From assembly GCA_002729525.1 (NCBI GenBank), contig PBYI01000035.1:24268-88267 (forward strand): a stretch of 64,000 nucleotides of DNA. The letters run 5' to 3'. Positions 36,474-44,185 of the stretch are shown piece after piece. How positions within the stretch are numbered: position 1 is the stretch's first letter; each line of letters opens with the position of its first letter. This DNA is from Nocardioides sp. GTDB lineage: Bacteria > Actinomycetota > Actinomycetes > Propionibacteriales > Nocardioidaceae. The position numbers were made by a program, and so were the translations under genes. Below the pieces are notes generated by a model. The model saw only the letters and a list, made by a program, of their open reading frames with translations, was not told the origin of the DNA and did no database searches.

Positions 36474-37645
36474 GAGAGCGCCTGCTCGAGGTCGGCGAGC
36501 AGGTCGTCGGCGGTCTCGATGCCGACGCTGAGCCGCACCAGGTCGTTCGGCACCTCGAGGTCGGTGCCGGCGACGCTGGCGTGCGTCATCCGGCCCGGGT
36601 GCTCGATGAGCGACTCCACACCGCCGAGCGACTCGCCGAGGGTGAAGACGCGGGTGCGCTCGCAGAGGTCGAGCGCGGCCTGCTCGCCGGCGGCGACGCG
36701 GAACGACACCATGCCGCCGTACCGCTTCATCTGCTGGGTGGCGACCTGGTGGCCGGGGTGCTCGGCGAGGCCGGGGTAGATCACCTGGCTGACGCCTCGG
36801 TGGCCGGTGAGGAGGTCGACGACCTTCTCGGCGTTGTCGCAGTGCCGGTCCATGCGCACACCGAGGGTCTTCAGGCCGCGCATCACCAGCCACGCGTCGA
36901 ACGGGCCGGCGACGGCGCCGATGGCGTTCTGGTGGAAGGCGACCTGCTCGGCGAGCTCGAGCTCGCGCACGACGAGCGCGCCACCGACGACGTCGGAGTG
37001 GCCGCCGGCGTACTTGGTGGTGGAGTGCACGACCACGTCGGCGCCGAGGGTCAGCGGCTGCTGGAGGTAGGGGCTGGCGAAGGTGTTGTCGACGACCAGC
37101 AGCGCGCCGGCCTCGTGCGCGACGGCGGCCAGCGCCTCGACGTCGCCGATGGTGAGGAGCGGGTTGGTGGGCGTCTCGAGCCAGACGATCTTCGTCTGGC
37201 CGGGCCGGATCGCAGCGCGCACGGCGTCGACGTCGGACACCGGCGCGGGGGTGATCTCGACGCCCCAGGCCTGCTCGACCTTCGCGAAGAGGCGGTAGGT
37301 GCCGCCGTACGCGTCGTTGGGGATGACGACGTGGTCGCCGGGCTTGCAGGTGGCGCGCACGAGGGTGTCCTCGGCGGCCAGGCCGGAGGCGAACGCGAAG
37401 CCGCGCTCCCCCTCCTCGAGCGCCGCGAGCTGGCCCTCCAGCGCGGTGCGGGTCGGGTTGGCGGAGCGGCTGTACTCGTAGCCGCCGCGCAGCCCGCCGA
37501 CGCCGTCCTGCTTGTAGGTCGACGTCGCGAAGATCGGCGGGATCACCGCGCCGGTGGTGGGGTCGGGCTCGTAGCCGGCGTGGATGGCGCGGGTCTCGAA
37601 CCCGGACTTCTGCGCGTCCTGGGTGTGGTCGCTCTGCTGGGTCAC
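36470..37645 (-). CDS. metB: Cystathionine gamma-synthase
   Basis: 391 residues, Cys/Met metabolism PLP enzyme. The PLP lysine is K211 in HSTTKYAGGHSD, with SANPTRTALEGQLAALE and LETPTNPLL typical of MetB. It makes cystathionine from an acylated homoserine and cysteine, although some homologues act as gamma-lyases. The GTG lies 6 bases after TACCCT. The doc-like toxin gene ends only 13 bases upstream, so readthrough from the toxin-antitoxin operon is possible. Confidence 0.92.
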   Translation of the reverse strand: MTQQSDHTQDAQKSGFETRAIHAGYEPDPTTGAVIPPIFATSTYKQDGVGGLRGGYEYSRSANPTRTALEGQLAALEEGERGFAFASGLAAEDTLVRATCKPGDHVVIPNDAYGGTYRLFAKVEQAWGVEITPAPVSDVDAVRAAIRPGQTKIVWLETPTNPLLTIGDVEALAAVAHEAGALLVVDNTFASPYLQQPLTLGADVVVHSTTKYAGGHSDVVGGALVVRELELAEQVAFHQNAIGAVAGPFDAWLVMRGLKTLGVRMDRHCDNAEKVVDLLTGHRGVSQVIYPGLAEHPGHQVATQQMKRYGGMVSFRVAAGEQAALDLCERTRVFTLGESLGGVESLIEHPGRMTHASVAGTDLEVPNDLVRLSVGIETADDLLADLEQALS

Positions 37646-37651
37646 CTCGCG

Positions 37652-37657
37652 AGGGTA
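37652..37657 (-). promoter_or_regulatory. -10 box, leaderless start of metB
   Basis: TACCCT on the minus strand, 6 bases before the GTG at 37645, and 1 base from the end of the doc-like gene. Confidence 0.55.
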
Positions 37658-37658
37658 C

Positions 37659-38054
37659 TCAGCGGGCCGACCGACCGAACGTGGCCGGTTCGGTGCACGC
37701 GTCGAGGCGGGACGCGATGGAGGCGACGTCGTCGAGCTCGCCGGACGCGATCGCGACGATGAGGTCGTAGGCGCCGTCGTTGTCGAGGGTCAGCCGCTCA
37801 CCGTTGAGACCCAGCATCGCGACCAGCGACGCCAGGCACAGCCGCTTGTTGCCGTCGACGAGCGCGTGGTTGCGGGCCACCGAGTGGGCGAGCGCCGCCG
37901 CCTTCTCGTGCAGCGACGGGTAGGCGTCGTCGCCGAAGACCGTCGTGGCCGGGCGGGCGACGGCGGACTCGAGCAGTCCGACGTCGCGGATCTCGACGGC
38001 CCCGATGGTGCGGCGGGCCACGTGCAGGAGGTCGTCGAGGGTCAGCAGCCTCAC
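37659..38054 (-). CDS. doc: Doc-family toxin (Fic fold)
   Basis: 131 residues. The Fic motif reads H63-ALVDGNKR71, matching the Doc type (HxFxDxNKR) that phosphorylates EF-Tu in phage P1 Doc. The N-terminus LTLDDLLHVARRTIGAVEIRDVGLLESAVARP is typical of death-on-curing proteins. The Fic aromatic residue is Leu here. The GTG overlaps the antitoxin stop by 4 bases (GTGA), so translation is coupled. Confidence 0.88.
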   Translation of the reverse strand: MRLLTLDDLLHVARRTIGAVEIRDVGLLESAVARPATTVFGDDAYPSLHEKAAALAHSVARNHALVDGNKRLCLASLVAMLGLNGERLTLDNDGAYDLIVAIASGELDDVASIASRLDACTEPATFGRSAR

Positions 38055-38266
38055 TGGCCCAGGCGCTGGAGCGCCACGGCGTACCGCGGGAGCTCGCTGT
38101 CGAGCACCGCGTCGAGGTCGGACCGACCGCGCATGCGCGCGGCCTCGTCGAGGACCAGCTGGCGCACCAGCTCCTGGCGGGAGACGCCGCGAGCCTCGGC
38201 GAGCTCCGCCAGGGCGGCGTCGAGCTCGGCGTCGGTGCGCAGCGTGAAGGCCATGCTCGTCATCAT
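38051..38266 (-). CDS. Ribbon-helix-helix antitoxin
   Basis: 71 residues from the ATG at 38266 (others at 38263 and 38254). FTLRTDAELDAALAELAEARG followed by SRQELVRQLVLDEAARM is a ribbon-helix-helix pattern, and the C-terminal part (DLDAVLDSELPRYAVALQRL) would bind the toxin. It is not a Phd fold, although Phd is the usual partner of Doc. A palindrome lies 10 bases upstream and suits autorepression. Confidence 0.78.
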   Translation of the reverse strand: MMTSMAFTLRTDAELDAALAELAEARGVSRQELVRQLVLDEAARMRGRSDLDAVLDSELPRYAVALQRLGQ

Positions 38267-38276
38267 GACAGACAGT

Positions 38277-38293
38277 GGTATCACCGTGATACC
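38277..38293. promoter_or_regulatory. Toxin-antitoxin operator palindrome
   Basis: Perfect dyad GGTATCAC-C-GTGATACC, 11 bases ahead of the antitoxin start at 38266. It would cover the promoter, as expected for an autoregulated type II system. Confidence 0.65.
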
Positions 38294-38364
38294 GCAGGAG
38301 CGAACGACTTCCACAGGGCCGCCGGCCGCGCCCGGCCGCTTGCGTCGCGCGCGATGATGGAGGC

Positions 38365-39009
38365 ATGTTCCTCAGCCGCAAGTCCGCCATGGTCGAGCCC
38401 GAGAAGGCGCTCCCGGGGCGCGCCACCGACCCGTTCCGCCGGTCGGAGAAGCACGTCGTCCTCGGCACCCCCGTCGTCAGCGACGACGTCCCCGCCGGCC
38501 ACGAGGTCGCGATCTTCGGCCTCGGCTGCTTCTGGGGCGCCGAGGAGGTCTACTGGCAGAAGGACGGCGTCTGGTCGACGTCGGTCGGGTACGCCGGCGG
38601 CTTCACGCCGCACCCGTCGTACGAGGAGGTCTGCACCGGGCGCACCGGGCACACCGAGGCCGTGCGCGTCGTCTTCGACCCCGCCCGCATCACCTTCGCC
38701 GAGCTGGTGAAGCAGTTCTTCGAGGTCCACGACCCGACCCAGGGCATGCGCCAGGGCAACGACGTCGGCACGCAGTACCGCTCGGCGATCTACTGGACGA
38801 CGCCCGAGCAGGAGTCGACCGCCCGCGAGCTCACGAAGGTGTACGGCGAGGAGCTCGCGCGCCGCGGGCTGGGCGAGATCACCACCGAGATCGCGCCGGC
38901 GCCGGCGTACTACTACGCCGAGGACGCGCACCAGCAGTACCTCGCGAAGAACCCGTTCGGCTACCGCTGCCACGCCAACACGGGCGTGCGGTTCCCCGAA
39001 AACGCCTGA
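38365..39009 (+). CDS. msrA: Peptide methionine sulfoxide reductase A
   Basis: 214 residues. Catalytic GCFWG at 54-58, followed by [12 protein letters not shown] and the family core [28 protein letters not shown], and [13 protein letters not shown]. The N-terminal 45 residues ([26 protein letters not shown]) are the usual extension of the longer MsrA type. It repairs oxidised methionines. The ATG is preceded by GGAGG. Confidence 0.94.
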   Translation: MFLSRKSAMVEPEKALPGRATDPFRRSEKHVVLGTPVVSDDVPAGHEVAIFGLGCFWGAEEVYWQKDGVWSTSVGYAGGFTPHPSYEEVCTGRTGHTEAVRVVFDPARITFAELVKQFFEVHDPTQGMRQGNDVGTQYRSAIYWTTPEQESTARELTKVYGEELARRGLGEITTEIAPAPAYYYAEDAHQQYLAKNPFGYRCHANTGVRFPENA

Positions 39010-39016
39010 CAACACG

Positions 39017-39072
39017 CCGTGGTCGACGTTCGCGGGGTCCTGATGGGTCGCGGACCCCGCGAACGTCCACGG
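39017..39072. terminator. Long hairpin between convergent msrA and GNAT genes
   Basis: A 15-bp perfect stem (39026-39040 with 39052-39066) and an outer CCGTGG/CCACGG 6-bp stem, with a 3-base bulge and an 11-base loop. It starts 7 bases after the msrA stop. No U-tract, so a bidirectional GC-type terminator is inferred. Confidence 0.6.
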
Positions 39073-39077
39073 CTGAA

Positions 39078-39596
39078 CTACGCCAGTGCGCGGTAGTAAT
39101 TCACGAGCGGGACCCCGGTGAAACCCATGCTCTCGTAGAGCGCTCGAGCGGGCGCGTGGCCGGGGTCGCCACCCGTTCCGACGTTCATCAGCGCGAGGCC
39201 GTCTGCTGAGAACACCTTGACGGCGTGGCTCATCAGGTGGCGGCCGTGCCCCGAACGCTGGTGCTTCGGATGCACCGCGATCATCTCGACCACGCCGAGC
39301 GACTCGTCGGGGTCACGCGCCAGCACGACAAAGCCGGCAACCTCCCCACCGGCGCTGGTCAGAACGACGTAGGGATCAGCGCCGTCAGCAGCGCAGGTGG
39401 CGCGGACCGCCTCTGCCTGGGCGGTGCGCCAGTCCGGCCGGTAGAGCCGGTCGAAGATCACTCGCCCGAGGACCTTCTCGAAGGAGTCGAAGACGGGCCT
39501 CCAGGCGAGGAGGGACAGCGCAACGATCTGGTCGAGGTCGCTCTCATCCATTGGTCGGATGACGCTGGTGCGATGGTGTTGGTGGTGGCTGGGCAT
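39078..39596 (-). CDS. GNAT acetyltransferase
   Basis: 172 residues. The acetyl-CoA binding motif A is VVEMIAVHPKHQRSGHGRHLMSHA, with VIRPMDESDLDQIVALSLLAWRPV at the N-terminus and ALYESMGFTGVPLVNYYRAL at the end, the RimI-like layout. The substrate is unknown. A 15-codon leader ORF with its own promoter lies 98 bases upstream. GC content is somewhat lower than in the neighbours. Confidence 0.83.
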   Translation of the reverse strand: MPSHHQHHRTSVIRPMDESDLDQIVALSLLAWRPVFDSFEKVLGRVIFDRLYRPDWRTAQAEAVRATCAADGADPYVVLTSAGGEVAGFVVLARDPDESLGVVEMIAVHPKHQRSGHGRHLMSHAVKVFSADGLALMNVGTGGDPGHAPARALYESMGFTGVPLVNYYRALA

Positions 39597-39694
39597 GGCT
39601 GTGCTCCGTTCATCACAAGGATGCGGTCCGCGTCGGGTGGACGCGACGACCGCGATGGGTTCGGAGGAGCGGCGGAGCGGGTCAGCCCCGTCGC

Positions 39695-39742
39695 TCAGGA
39701 GCGACGTGTGCGGCCGGCGACGGCGCAGCAGATGAAAGCCAT
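39695..39742 (-). CDS. Possible 15-residue leader peptide
   Basis: Reads MAFICCAVAGRTRRS then TGA. A TAGCGT box lies 7 bases before the ATG, which fits a leaderless start. It sits 98 bases upstream of the GNAT gene at 39596 on the same strand. Adjacent cysteines followed by an Arg-rich end suggest an attenuation-type leader. It shares frame and stop with the tail of the longer GNAT gene at 39695-40894, so chance cannot be excluded. Confidence 0.4.
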   Translation of the reverse strand: MAFICCAVAGRTRRS

Positions 39743-40894
39743 GCCGCGGACGCTACCCGTGCCGGGACCAGGCGACGAGCGGTTTAAGGACCACGTGGAT
39801 CGCTTGCCGGCCCTAGATGCGCAATACCGGGGTCGACGAGCACTCCCAACCCCAGAATCGCGCATCCAGGCGGTCGGTCGAGGCCGCCGGCCGTCAGCGC
39901 TGCAGGTGGTCGCGGTCTCGACGTACCCAGGCCAGCGGTAGAGCCCCAGCGCGCCGGAGGGGTTCTCGGTGTCGACGCCGAGCGCTGCGGCGTCCATCCC
40001 GGCGGCGGCGAATCGCCGCATCGACGCCACCAGCAGCGTCCGGGCGACCCCGCGGCCGCGATGGCTCCGCAACACGCCGAGCTCGTCGGTGTAGCCCTCG
40101 GTGCGACCTTCGACGGTCCAGTCCTGCACGTAGGCGCAGCTGAACGCCGCGCCCACCACGGCGTCGGTCGTCTCGTCGACGGCGAGCACCGACCAGGCCG
40201 GCCGGAAGCTGCTCGCCGACGTCTGCTCGGCCCACATCTCCGCCGTGCGGTAGGCGTGGCCCCAGTGGTCGGCGAACGCCCGGTCGAGCACCCGGTGCCC
40301 CTCGCCGCTGCGGCCCTCGCTCCAGTCGAGCAGCCGCACCCCGTCGGACGGGGGCGCGGGAGGCAGGTCGTCGAGCGGGCGCGACATCTCCACGAACCAG
40401 CGGGTCGGCTGCAGCCCGTGCCGCGCGGCCAGCCGGCGTACGTCGTCCTGCTGCGCGGGGGCGTGCAGGCGCAGCACCAGCGGCCCGAAGCCGCGCTCGC
40501 GGGTGGAGGTGTTCCAGGCCTCGGCGTGCGCGACCTGCCACGCCATCACGGCGCGACCGACACCCCGGCCCCGCAGGGACGGGTGCACCGCGCCGCCGAG
40601 GTGCACGCCGCGGCGCTCGGTGACGGCCCGGTTGCAGCCCGACCAGGCGACCGCGACCACGTCGCCGGTGGTGGGGTCGCGCCCGACCAGCACGTCCTCC
40701 GCGGGCCGTGACCGCGGTGCGTCCCAGTACTCCAGCAGCGCAGCGAGCGACCACCGCTCGGGGTTGTCGTCCGCGCGCTCGCACGCGGCGTACAGGTCGA
40801 GCAGGGCCGGCGCGTCGGCGCGGGCGAACGGCGTCCAGGCGAGGCCCGGTACGGCGTCGAGGGCGCGGCGGGCGTCGGTCTCCGAGAGCGGCAC
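39695..40894 (-). CDS. Two-domain GNAT acetyltransferase with odd C-terminal tail
   Basis: Tandem GNAT domains; the first has RRGVHLGGAVHPSLRGRGVGRAVMAW, the second has GYTDELGVLRSHRGRGVARTLLVASMRRF, ending near ALGVDTENPSGALGLY. Such tandem GNATs include MshD (mycothiol synthase), but assignment is not possible here. After YVETATTCSADG (about base 39890) the frame stays open for 65 more residues with Ser/Arg/Pro-rich noncoding-like sequence, ending in the putative leader peptide. The normal stop seems lost, perhaps by a small indel, so the true 3' end is probably near 39890. The GTG start at 40894 is the best available. Confidence 0.7.
   Translation of the reverse strand: MPLSETDARRALDAVPGLAWTPFARADAPALLDLYAACERADDNPERWSLAALLEYWDAPRSRPAEDVLVGRDPTTGDVVAVAWSGCNRAVTERRGVHLGGAVHPSLRGRGVGRAVMAWQVAHAEAWNTSTRERGFGPLVLRLHAPAQQDDVRRLAARHGLQPTRWFVEMSRPLDDLPPAPPSDGVRLLDWSEGRSGEGHRVLDRAFADHWGHAYRTAEMWAEQTSASSFRPAWSVLAVDETTDAVVGAAFSCAYVQDWTVEGRTEGYTDELGVLRSHRGRGVARTLLVASMRRFAAAGMDAAALGVDTENPSGALGLYRWPGYVETATTCSADGRRPRPTAWMRDSGVGSARRPRYCASRAGKRSTWSLNRSSPGPGTGSVRGMAFICCAVAGRTRRS
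39750..39755 (-). promoter_or_regulatory. -10 box of the putative leader peptide
   Basis: TAGCGT on the minus strand, 7 bases before the ATG at 39742. Confidence 0.45.
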
Positions 40895-41025
40895 GACCCC
40901 AGTCGACCCGTGACCCGACCATCCGCGCAAACCGGTTTTGTCGCGGGTGTCCGATCGACGCCGCCCCGTTCGTCGGGTAGGCAGGACCCGGGCACCGTGC
41001 CCGGGCGACGACGGCAGGAGCACGC

Positions 41026-41382
41026 ATGCAGTACCTCATCTTCTTCAACCAGCAGTGGGTCGGCGACCATGACGCGGAGTGGTACCGCGGGCGGGTCGAG
41101 CCGTCGATGGCCGTCATCCACGACATGGAGGCGCAGGGCGTGCTGGTGTACGCCGGCGGGCTGGAGGAGGAGCTCGAGCGCGCGGCCAGTGCCGACGCGA
41201 CGTCCGGCGAGCTGGTGGTGAGCGACGGGCCGTACGCGGAGACCAAGGAGTTCCTCGGCGGGCTGACGATCGTCGACGTCGCCGACGACGAGGCCGCCCG
41301 CTACTGGGCCGGCCGGGTCGCGGAGGGCTGCGGGTGGCCGCAGGAGGTGCGGCCGTTCAAGCCGCGCCCGGACGAGAGCTGA
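41026..41382 (+). CDS. YCII-family (DGPF domain) protein
   Basis: 118 residues. The family core is DGPYAETKEFLGGLTIVDVADDEAA and the N-terminus is MQYLIFFNQQW. In many actinobacteria such proteins pair with ECF sigma factors, but none is near here. The fold is a ferredoxin-like barrel; function is not established. It is followed by a strong hairpin. Confidence 0.82.
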   Translation: MQYLIFFNQQWVGDHDAEWYRGRVEPSMAVIHDMEAQGVLVYAGGLEEELERAASADATSGELVVSDGPYAETKEFLGGLTIVDVADDEAARYWAGRVAEGCGWPQEVRPFKPRPDES

Positions 41383-41397
41383 CGGGTCACAGCCGGT

Positions 41398-41454
41398 AGT
41401 CCCTCACGCAAATCATGGTCCGCGCCCCATAGATCGTGATTTGCGTGAGGGACT
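41398..41454. terminator. Long hairpin after the YCII gene
   Basis: Perfect 18-bp stem (41398-41415 with 41437-41454) with a 21-base loop, starting 15 bases after the stop. The stem is much longer than a usual terminator and has no U-tract. Confidence 0.6.
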
Positions 41455-41520
41455 CCCCGCCCGGGGCGTCCGCCGTCGCGGGTGAGCAGCGTCGCTTCGG
41501 GCGGCTGGAAGAATGACGGC

Positions 41521-42852
41521 ATGGCCGACCTCCCCCGCAAGGCCGCGCGTCGTACGGCGCGTCTGGCCGCGCTGCCGCTGGGGTACGCCGGGCGCAGCGC
41601 GCTCGGCCTCGGACGACGCATCGGCGGCGCGCCCGCCGACGCGGTGATGACCGAGATCCAGCAGCGCACCGCCGAGCAGCTGTTCCGCACCCTGGGCGAG
41701 CTCAAGGGCGGGGCGATGAAGTTCGGGCAGGCGCTGTCCGTGCTGGAGGCGGCGCTGCCGGAGGAGGTCGCGGCGCCGTACCGCGAGGAGCTCACCCGCC
41801 TCCAGGACTCCGCTCCCCCGATGCCCACCGCGCAGGTGCGGCAGGTGATCGCGGGCGACCTGGGGCCCGACTGGTCCCAGCGGCTGACCTGGCTCGACGG
41901 CGGCCCGACCGCCGCGGCGTCGATCGGGCAGGTCCACCAGGGACGCTGGCACGACGGCCGCGACGTCGCGGTGAAGGTGCAGTACCCCGGCGCCGACGAG
42001 GCGCTCCTGTCCGACCTCAAGCAGCTGGCCCGCCTGGGCCGCTCGGTCGGTCCGCTGTTCCCCGGCATCGACATCAAGCCGCTGGTCGAGGAGATGCTCG
42101 AGCGCGCCACCGAGGAGCTCGACTACGAGCTGGAGGCCGCGGCCCAGACGACGTACGCCGAGGCGTACGCCGACGACCCCGACATCGACGTACCGCGGGT
42201 GGTCGCGCACGGGCGCCGCACCCTGGTGACGGAGTGGATGGAGTCGGAGTCGTCGCTGGCCGCGGTGATCCGCGACGGGTCGCAGGAGCAGCGCGACCGG
42301 TACGGCGACCTGTTCGCGCGCTTCCTGTTCTCCGGGCCGGCGCGCACCGGGATGCTGCACGCCGACCCCCACCCCGGCAACTACCGCGTGCTCGCCGACG
42401 GCCGGCTCGGTGTGCTCGACTACGGCGCTGTCGCCCGGCTGCCCGAGCACGGCTGGCCCCGTGCCATGGGCCTGCTGATCCGGCTCTGCGCCGCCGGCGA
42501 CGCCGCCGCGCTCGAGGACGGTCTGCGCGCCGAGGGCTTCATCAAGGACCGCACCCGGGTCGACCCGGACCTGGTGATGGACTACCTGTCGCCGTTCGTG
42601 GAGCCGACGCTCACCGAGACGTTCCGGTTCACGCGGGAGTGGATGCGCGAGCAGTTCCAGCGCATCAACAACCCCAAGGAGCCGGCGTACACGATGGCGG
42701 TCAAGCTCAACCTGCCGCCGTCGTACATGCTCATCCACCGCACCTGGCTCGGCGGGATCGGCGTGCTCAGCCAGCTCGAGGCGGAGGCGCCGTTCCGGGC
42801 GATCCTGGAGGAGTTCCTGCCGGGGTTCGCCGAGCCATCGACGGCACCCTGA
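41521..42852 (+). CDS. ABC1 family atypical kinase (UbiB/AarF-like)
   Basis: 443 residues. It has the ABC1 signature LKGGAMKFGQALSVLEAALPEE with the KxGQ motif, ALA-type A-rich loop GGPTAAASIGQVHQG, catalytic region GMLHADPHPGNYRV and VLDYGAVARLP. Members phosphorylate lipids or act in quinone and membrane lipid metabolism. AAGAAT, 6 bases before the ATG, resembles the box before the gene at 28781. Confidence 0.88.
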   Translation: MADLPRKAARRTARLAALPLGYAGRSALGLGRRIGGAPADAVMTEIQQRTAEQLFRTLGELKGGAMKFGQALSVLEAALPEEVAAPYREELTRLQDSAPPMPTAQVRQVIAGDLGPDWSQRLTWLDGGPTAAASIGQVHQGRWHDGRDVAVKVQYPGADEALLSDLKQLARLGRSVGPLFPGIDIKPLVEEMLERATEELDYELEAAAQTTYAEAYADDPDIDVPRVVAHGRRTLVTEWMESESSLAAVIRDGSQEQRDRYGDLFARFLFSGPARTGMLHADPHPGNYRVLADGRLGVLDYGAVARLPEHGWPRAMGLLIRLCAAGDAAALEDGLRAEGFIKDRTRVDPDLVMDYLSPFVEPTLTETFRFTREWMREQFQRINNPKEPAYTMAVKLNLPPSYMLIHRTWLGGIGVLSQLEAEAPFRAILEEFLPGFAEPSTAP

Positions 42853-42864
42853 GTCCTCCGCGCC

Positions 42865-43653
42865 TCAGCCGAGCAGGCCGGTCACCGGGTCGCGGTCGGT
42901 GAGGCAGTACGTCGAGCCCGCGGGGCAGCGCAGCACCGTCCAGTGGTCGAAGCGGCGTACGACGCTCGCGCCGAGCTGCTCGTGGCGGTGGGTCTCCGCG
43001 GACCGGTCGTCGGTCGCGTAGTCGAGGTGTGCGCGGACCGGCCCGGTCTGCTCCATCAGGTGGTGCACGAGGAACCGCAGCGGCTGACCGGCCGGCCGCT
43101 GGAGCGGCGTGAACTCGCGGCTCGACGCCGACGCACGACGCGGCCAGCCGGTGAGCTCCTCCCAGAACAGCGCCTCGGTCGCGGCGTGCTCGGCGGGTAC
43201 GTCGATCGCGACCTGGTCGAGCAGCGAGGCGTGCCCGTCGCCGTACGTCGTCCAGCGGCGGGCCGCGGGGCGCCGCTGCGCGGGGTGGGTGACGAAGCAG
43301 AAGGTGAGACCGCCGGGCGAGGTGAGCACGACGTAGCCGTGACCGGAGCGGTGGACCACGTGCGCGCCGAGGCGCTGGGCCCGGTCGGCGGCGCCGTGCG
43401 GGTCGACGACGTGCAGGTCGAGGTGCACGCGGACGCCGTCGGGTGCGGTGGCGGCGTCGGCGAGCCGCTGGGCGCGCAGGTAGTCGTCGCCGTCGCCGGG
43501 CAGCAGGGTCGTGAACTCGTCGTGCTCGCCGCGGAACGGGCTGAGCGTGGAGCCGGTGGCGGCGGCCCAGAAGGCGAGGCCGGCGTCCCAGCGGTCGGGG
43601 GCGAGGTCGAGGAAGGCGCTGACCCAGAACGGTCGGGTGTGGGCGTCGCTCAT
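42865..43653 (-). CDS. VOC-family (glyoxalase/bleomycin resistance-like) protein
   Basis: 262 residues, two tandem glyoxalase-like halves: WVSAFLDLAPDRWDAGLAFWAAATG first and QVAIDVPAEHAATEALFWEELTGWP second, each with the beta-alpha-beta-beta-beta pattern. The metal residues cannot be assigned with confidence. It starts 7 bases after the PPOX gene stop, hence the same transcript. Confidence 0.82.
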   Translation of the reverse strand: MSDAHTRPFWVSAFLDLAPDRWDAGLAFWAAATGSTLSPFRGEHDEFTTLLPGDGDDYLRAQRLADAATAPDGVRVHLDLHVVDPHGAADRAQRLGAHVVHRSGHGYVVLTSPGGLTFCFVTHPAQRRPAARRWTTYGDGHASLLDQVAIDVPAEHAATEALFWEELTGWPRRASASSREFTPLQRPAGQPLRFLVHHLMEQTGPVRAHLDYATDDRSAETHRHEQLGASVVRRFDHWTVLRCPAGSTYCLTDRDPVTGLLG

Positions 43654-43660
43654 GTGGCGC

Positions 43661-44059
43661 TCATGCCACGGGATGGCAGTCGTCGCCGCAGGCCGTGCTG
43701 CTGGCGGGGGCGCCCGTTGCGCCCGTTCCGTCCGCAGGCGCGTGGTGCGCGGGGCGGTGGAGCACGGCGCTGTCCGGGGTGACGACAAGGTCGTCGCCGA
43801 CCGCCTCGGCGTCGCCGTCGACGAGCAAGGTGTAGCCGTGGTGCTCGACCGGCGGGAAGAGCAGCGTCACGCGACGGTTGGCGGTGATGTTGCGCAGCGA
43901 CCCGCGACCGGGCGCGGTCACGTGCAGGGTGCCGCCGGGCTCGGCGTCCGGCTCGACCGTGACGACCTTGACCCGGCCGTCGGTGGTGGTGAGGAGGTAG
44001 CCCGGGCCGCGGTCGCGCAGCGCGGTGGCGAGATCGGCCGGGGCGACGGGGATGCTCAC
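43661..44059 (-). CDS. PPOX-type flavin-binding split-barrel protein
   Basis: 132 residues from the GTG at 44059. The N-terminal PADLATALRDRGPGYLLTTTDGRVKVVTV and GSLRNITANRRVTLLFPP are typical of pyridoxamine 5'-phosphate oxidase-like, F420- or FMN-binding proteins. The C-terminus ends GDDCHPVA with a CGDDCH pair. The start is supported by TACCGT 6 bases upstream; the frame is open further, but that extension runs into a hairpin. Confidence 0.78.
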   Translation of the reverse strand: MSIPVAPADLATALRDRGPGYLLTTTDGRVKVVTVEPDAEPGGTLHVTAPGRGSLRNITANRRVTLLFPPVEHHGYTLLVDGDAEAVGDDLVVTPDSAVLHRPAHHAPADGTGATGAPASSTACGDDCHPVA

Positions 44060-44065
44060 CCGGCC

Positions 44066-44071
44066 ACGGTA
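44066..44071 (-). promoter_or_regulatory. -10 box, leaderless start of the PPOX gene
   Basis: TACCGT on the minus strand, 6 bases before the GTG at 44059. Confidence 0.55.
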
Positions 44072-44110
44072 GCGAGCGTCGGCGTACGGCGGGGCGGGCG
44101 ACTCCTCGCA

Positions 44111-44160
44111 TGAATCCGACACCTTCGGCGTGAACCTTCCTGCGGGAGGTGTCGGATTCA
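44111..44160. terminator. Long hairpin after the IMPACT gene
   Basis: Perfect 14-bp stem TGAATCCGACACCT / AGGTGTCGGATTCA (44111-44124 with 44147-44160), 22-base loop. It lies between the IMPACT-family stop and the PPOX promoter on the minus strand. Confidence 0.6.
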
Positions 44161-44185
44161 CCGGTTCACCGGTGGTTCCAACACC

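Noticed and set aside
39813..39885. Imperfect hairpin that recalled an integron attC site
   Set aside because: Only short arms pair, no conserved GTTRRRY core and no integrase in the window.
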